Source: Flavobacterium panici (GTDB lineage: Bacteria; Bacteroidota; Bacteroidia; Flavobacteriales; Flavobacteriaceae). From it: DNA of 64,000 nt. Position 1 is the stretch's first letter, and each line of letters begins with the position of its first letter. The DNA is taken from NCBI RefSeq assembly GCF_903819335.1, contig NZ_CAIJDE010000064.1:100475-164474 (forward strand), written 5' to 3'. Positions 60,614 to 64,000 of the stretch are shown here, piece after piece. The notes below the pieces were generated by a model. That model was not told the origin of the DNA. It saw only the letters and a program-made list of their open reading frames with translations, and did no database searches. The translations under genes were made by a program, and so were the position numbers.

Positions 60614-60621
60614 CAAATTTA
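60614..60621 (-). promoter_or_regulatory. -7 box (TAAATTTG) of the prolyl-isomerase gene
   Basis: TAAATTTG on the minus strand with a TTG 17 nt upstream (60641-60639); 22 nt before the start codon at 60591. Confidence 0.6.
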
Positions 60622-60633
60622 CAAATTAATTTC

Positions 60634-61818
60634 TTAATCAATTTGCGCTTTTTGTTTTTTAGATTTTGATTTATAAGTAAGTCCGTAAACGGTTAATGAC
60701 AGTGCAGATAAAACCATACAACCAATTGTTACAGCGTGCCATCCGCCCAGTTTCCACAATAATAATCCGTATGCAGATCCGGCAGCAGTTCCTAAAAAGC
60801 TAAACGACATAAATACCGTATTTAGTCTGTTTCTTGCTTCTGGCAATAACGAATACACTCTGGTTTGATTTGAGATATGAACGCCCTGAATTCCGATATC
60901 AATAAATACAATTCCAATCGCAATTCCGATTACGCTTTCTATTGAAAAATAGAAAATCAAGAAGCTTATCAGGATTAATAAACAGCCGTAACCAACTGCA
61001 ATTCTCGAATTTCCTTTATCACCGATTTTCCCAACCAAAGGTGCGGCCAAAGCTCCCGATGCACCAACAATCCCAAATAAACCAATTGTGGCACTGTTAA
61101 AATGAAACGGTTCTCCAGAAAGCAATAAAACCATTGTCGTCCAGAAAGCTCCAAACTGAGCAAAACTGAAAACATTGATTGCCGTAGCTTCACGCAAAAC
61201 CGGCTGTGTTTTTATAAGTGTAAATAAAGACTGAATTAATTGACCGTAAGTTCCCTGAAACTGAGGTTTGTTTACCGGGAATTTACTCTGAATTACGAAA
61301 AAGATTAAAAGACAAATTCCGGCGGCGATATAAAACATTGATCTCCAACCCAAAACTTCTCCGATAAAACCGCTTAAAGTTCTGGAAAGTAAAATCCCGA
61401 CCAATAAACCGCTCATAATGGTTCCAATAACTTTTCCTCGCTGTTCTGGCGTACTTAACGAAGCTGCTAAAGGCAAAATAAGCTGCGGTACAATCGAAGT
61501 GATTCCGATTAATAAAGAAGCAATTTGTAAAATAAGAAAACTTTTTGCCGTTGCTGCAATCAATAATGCAATTACAGAAGCGAAAGTGGTAATTAAAATC
61601 TGCTTTTTTCGTTCTAATTTATCACCAAGCGGCACCATAAAAAACAACCCAATAGCATAACCCGCTTGAGTTAAATACGTTATAGTTCCGGCGCTGGCTT
61701 CAGGAATTTTAAATTCGTTGGCAATTAAAACAATTAAAGGCTGGCAGTAATAAAGATTTGCAACTATAAGACCAGTGCAAACTGCCATAAACAGGACGTT
61801 GGTTTTAGATAAATTCAT
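60634..61818 (-). CDS. MFS transporter
   Basis: 394 residues with 12 predicted membrane segments. VPLGDKLERKKQILITTF is the loop 2-3 signature (GDxxxRR/K type), and VGKIGDKGNSRIAVGY the equivalent in the second half. The subgroup resembles the YfmO/AraJ/YdhP-type drug or sugar exporters; the substrate is unknown. A TATTTTTG -7 box lies 5 nt before the start codon (61823-61830), so the mRNA is likely leaderless. Confidence 0.88.
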   Translation of the reverse strand: MNLSKTNVLFMAVCTGLIVANLYYCQPLIVLIANEFKIPEASAGTITYLTQAGYAIGLFFMVPLGDKLERKKQILITTFASVIALLIAATAKSFLILQIASLLIGITSIVPQLILPLAASLSTPEQRGKVIGTIMSGLLVGILLSRTLSGFIGEVLGWRSMFYIAAGICLLIFFVIQSKFPVNKPQFQGTYGQLIQSLFTLIKTQPVLREATAINVFSFAQFGAFWTTMVLLLSGEPFHFNSATIGLFGIVGASGALAAPLVGKIGDKGNSRIAVGYGCLLILISFLIFYFSIESVIGIAIGIVFIDIGIQGVHISNQTRVYSLLPEARNRLNTVFMSFSFLGTAAGSAYGLLLWKLGGWHAVTIGCMVLSALSLTVYGLTYKSKSKKQKAQID

Positions 61819-61882
61819 TTTGCAAAAATACCATCAATATTTATAATTAAAGTTATTTTTTTTATAAAATCTGCGTAAATCT

Positions 61883-61963
61883 GCGTCTTCGCGATAGCGA
61901 ATCCGTTTAATCAGCGTCAATTTTTATAACGCGAATGACGCAGATTCGCTATCGCGAAGACGC
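61883..61963. repeat. GCGTCTTCGCGATAGCGAATC hairpin repeat
   Basis: Arms at 61883-61903 and 61943-61963 are perfect inverted copies over 21 bp with a 39-bp loop. It relates to the 8608-8732 repeat by its ATCCGCGTC words. Confidence 0.85.
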
Positions 61964-61989
61964 GGATATTTACTGATTTTCTTTATAAT

Positions 61990-62337
61990 TTATTTTAAGA
62001 AATCTTCTCTTGCGGGGCTAAAAACGTCTGTGAGCATTCCGCTTTCTAAACAAACAACGCCGTGAATTGCGTGAGGCGGAATATAAAAACTATCACCTTC
62101 TTTTAAAGTTTGTGTAACACCGCTTATGGTTACATCAAATTTTCCGCTTGCAATATAGGTTACCTGAGAATGGTAATGTTCGTGTAAAACACCAATTCCT
62201 CCAGTTTTAAAATGAACATTTACAAGCATAACCTTATCATCAAAAGCAAGGATTTTACGCTTGATTCCTTCACCAACTACTTCCCACTCTATTTCTTCTC
62301 CTTTTATAAACTCTTTACTTGTTTTGATATTCTGCAT
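61990..62337 (-). CDS. Small cupin-fold protein
   Basis: 115 residues. The cupin motif is GGIGVLHEHYHSQVTYIASGKFDVTI (about 47-72) with HxHxxxxxQ metal ligands, and PPHAIHGVVCLESGMLTDVFSP is motif 2. Such stand-alone cupins often sit near pectin or alginate genes and dioxygenases. A TATTTTTG -7 box at 62358-62365 fits its promoter. Function unknown. Confidence 0.85.
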   Translation of the reverse strand: MQNIKTSKEFIKGEEIEWEVVGEGIKRKILAFDDKVMLVNVHFKTGGIGVLHEHYHSQVTYIASGKFDVTISGVTQTLKEGDSFYIPPHAIHGVVCLESGMLTDVFSPAREDFLK

Positions 62338-62385
62338 GATTTTTAAATTTATTCTTACAAAAATAAGACTTTTTTATGATTCGAT

Positions 62386-63258
62386 TTAAATCAATTCTTT
62401 TGAAATAAAATCAGAGCTTGTTTTAATGGACTGAAAAGAATCTCCAGCATAATTATTTTCCTGCTCAACAAAAAAGTGAACCATTCCGGATTGTTTTGCC
62501 TCTTTAAAGAAAGGTTTAAAATCAATTGATCCTGAACCAATTTCTGTATTTAAAGCCGGATTTGTTTTATCCATATCTTTTACATGCCACATTTTAAAAC
62601 GGCCCGGATTTTCTTTAAATAATTTTAGCGGATCATTTCCTGAACGAACCACCCAATATAAATCTAATTCAAAATAAACCAGATTTTTATCAGTTTCATT
62701 TAATAAGATTTCGTAACCCGTAATTCCATCATGTTTTTGAAATTCAAAATCATGATTGTGATAAGCTAATTTTAAACCTGCTTCTTTGCACATTTTTGCA
62801 GCCTGATTCAAACGCTGTGCGATCTTTTTATAATCATCGATACTTTTTCTAAAAGGTTCGTCGATCCACGGAACGGTTAAAAATTCGTTTTTTAAAATCT
62901 TTGCAGCTTCAATTGCAGCAATTAATTCCGCTGTATTTCCGTCATATAAATAGCTTCCTAAATTATAATGTCCGCTAACTGCTTTTAATTTATTATCGTC
63001 CAATATTTTTTTCAATTCAACTGGAGACAATCCCCAAAACTGATCTTTAATAGAAAAACCATACGTTTCTACATTTGTATATCCTGATGCAGCAACTTTT
63101 TCTAAAGTTTCTTTTACATTTTTCGGAAGTTCTTCTCGCAATGTATATAACTGCAAACCAATTTCTTTTTTATTCATAGAAAATGCTAATGACGGTAAAG
63201 CCAGAACAGCCGTAGCAGCCAGACTTGTGTTTATAATAAAGTTTCTTCTTGTAACCAT
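62386..63258 (-). CDS. Sugar phosphate isomerase/epimerase-like TIM-barrel protein
   Basis: 290 residues with a probable Tat/Sec signal: MVTRRNFIINTSLAATAVLALPSLAFS (twin Arg at 4-5). The TIM barrel has the xylose-isomerase-like pattern: IGLQLYTLREE, YHNHDFEF (metal-binding His/Glu), and WHVKDMDKTNPA near the C-terminus. Such exported members act on extracytoplasmic sugars such as inosose or related compounds. It is upstream of a cupin gene (48-nt gap), and both may belong to one transcript. Confidence 0.82.
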   Translation of the reverse strand: MVTRRNFIINTSLAATAVLALPSLAFSMNKKEIGLQLYTLREELPKNVKETLEKVAASGYTNVETYGFSIKDQFWGLSPVELKKILDDNKLKAVSGHYNLGSYLYDGNTAELIAAIEAAKILKNEFLTVPWIDEPFRKSIDDYKKIAQRLNQAAKMCKEAGLKLAYHNHDFEFQKHDGITGYEILLNETDKNLVYFELDLYWVVRSGNDPLKLFKENPGRFKMWHVKDMDKTNPALNTEIGSGSIDFKPFFKEAKQSGMVHFFVEQENNYAGDSFQSIKTSSDFISKELI

Positions 63259-63288
63259 TTTTGATCGAATTTTAGAAAAGTAAATCTA

Positions 63289-63819
63289 CTATAAAAATTG
63301 ATTCTCAAAATTTTTTATAAAGTTTTGAAGCGCAATTTCTGTTTCTTCGTTTATAATTTTTCCCTCAGCATCAATTTTTCCGCGAATGCCCTGAATTAAA
63401 AGCTGTGTATTATCGTCAAATTTAGCTTCAAGGGTTTTCATAATTAATAAAAGCTGTTCATGTCCCATTTCTCCAGAAGCAGAAGCCGTAATTAATCCGA
63501 CTTTTTTATTCGAGAAAATAGTGGTCGACACACACCATTCTAAAGCATTTTTTAAACTTCCGGGCAGGCTAAAAACATATTCAGGAGTGCAGATTATAAT
63601 TCCGTCGGCCTCTATTATTTTCTTTCTGAACAAACTAATTTCTTCCGGCGGATTCTCTGTATCTAAATCTGGATTAAAATGCGGAATTCGATCTAAATCT
63701 TCAAAAATGTCAACTTCAAAATCTGATTTTATATGTTCTGAAATATATTTTAGAATTTTAAAATTGCTTGAGTTTTTTCTTGTACTGCCTGTTATGGCAA
63801 CTATTTTTATCGCTTTCAT
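63289..63819 (-). CDS. NADPH-dependent FMN reductase-type protein
   Basis: 176 residues. AITGSTRKNSSNFKILKYI is the FMN-phosphate loop (GSxRxxSxN), and IICTPEYVFSLPGSLKNALEW gives the PEY motif of the NADPH-dependent FMN reductase family (flavodoxin-like). It would reduce FMN, quinones or chromate with NAD(P)H. It is close to the sugar isomerase gene but separated by 30 nt. Confidence 0.87.
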   Translation of the reverse strand: MKAIKIVAITGSTRKNSSNFKILKYISEHIKSDFEVDIFEDLDRIPHFNPDLDTENPPEEISLFRKKIIEADGIIICTPEYVFSLPGSLKNALEWCVSTTIFSNKKVGLITASASGEMGHEQLLLIMKTLEAKFDDNTQLLIQGIRGKIDAEGKIINEETEIALQNFIKNFENQFL

Positions 63820-63899
63820 TTTTATTGGATAACTGAAATATCTTTCTTCATTGCATCAGATTCCTCGGTCAGGTTATTTCTTTTAAAAAAATTGTCTAA

Positions 63900-63927
63900 A
63901 TTAGACTGCACCCAAAAGTTTAGACAA
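63900..63927. mobile_element. IS3-family terminal region at the right edge
   Basis: TTAGACTGCACCCAAAAGTTTAGACA at 63902-63927 resembles terminal inverted repeats of IS150-group elements of the IS3 family. It is next to the transposase 3' end on the minus strand. The rest of the element is beyond the window, so neither end nor target duplication can be confirmed. Confidence 0.6.
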
Positions 63928-63935
63928 ATTAATAA

Positions 63936-63998
63936 TTAAGTTTTATAATAATGAGCTCGATATTGTATCGGGCTCATTCCTTTTAGATTAAGTTTAAT
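63936..63998 (-). pseudogene. 3' end of an IS3-family transposase (truncated by window edge)
   Basis: The last codons on the minus strand read IKLNLKGMSPIQYRAHYYKT and stop at 63936-63938. LKGMSPIQYR matches the C-terminal 'L(S/K)G(L/M)(S/T)P' ending of IS3-family OrfB integrases. The gene is entered as a fragment only because the window ends; it may be intact outside. Confidence 0.65.
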
Positions 63999-64000
63999 TC

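Overview
The window looks like a chromosomal segment of a Flavobacterium-type bacterium (Bacteroidota, Flavobacteriaceae). This is inferred from the strongly AT-rich sequence, repeated TAnnTTTG -7 boxes with almost no Shine-Dalgarno sequences, the gene families present (DUF3276, DUF5723, DUF6515, SatD, FdtA/FdtB sugar genes, a Leu/Glu-type dehydrogenase, a cyclophilin-FKBP fusion), and intergenic DNA built from a small set of dispersed palindromic repeats. No rRNA, tRNA, CRISPR array or complete insertion sequence was recognised. The right edge cuts into the 3' end of an IS3-family element.

Layout. 1-3107: the N-terminal ~700 residues of a large periplasmic TPR protein, then ftsE. 3111-13080: a surface-glycan locus with a methyltransferase, four glycosyltransferases, an FdtA-type sugar ketoisomerase, an FdtB-type aminotransferase, a flippase, a left-handed beta-helix acyltransferase and a FemAB/GNAT-like protein. 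Together these point to a glycan containing a 3-amino-3,6-dideoxyhexose. 13203-21144: a TRIC-type channel, a secreted protein, and the RDD / SpoIIM / DUF4129 / DUF4350 / MoxR / DUF58 envelope cluster. 21200-31114: a secreted phosphatase-superfamily enzyme, an rRNA/tRNA methyltransferase, a RelA/SpoT enzyme, a Fur-family regulator, purA, a Nudix hydrolase and an S41 peptidase. 31184-39999: small unknown genes, an L,D-transpeptidase, guaB, two envelope proteins, an HMG-CoA-lyase-family enzyme, and a small gene inserted behind it between 71-bp direct repeats. 40291-48650: SatD-DUF3307, pyrD, an OprP-like porin, a DUF6515 protein, a formylglycine-generating-type enzyme and peptidase T. 49111-54292: yajC, nusB, an amino-acid dehydrogenase, an ABC exporter and a DUF3276 protein. 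54439-63819: alpha/beta hydrolases, a CsaA-like tRNA-binding protein, a thioredoxin-like protein, a Rnk/GreA-C-type protein with a long structured leader, a small cytochrome c, a dual-family prolyl isomerase, an MFS transporter, a cupin, a sugar isomerase/epimerase-like protein and an FMN reductase.

Most genes are ordinary housekeeping or envelope genes. The unusual signals are: (1) an intergenic repeat that has become coding sequence, in frame, inside the sugar aminotransferase, just before its PLP lysine; (2) a 333-bp gene lodged behind the HMG-CoA-lyase gene with a perfect 71-bp duplication of that gene's 3' end; (3) a set of GTAAT/ATTAC operator-like palindromes at the satD promoter; (4) a ~350-nt structured leader before the Rnk-like gene; and (5) dense blocks of different large hairpins, notably 48738-49033 and 46490-46646. 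No complete novel defence system is evident. Several small orphan proteins resemble the scattered immunity-like genes common in this group, but that is inference only.
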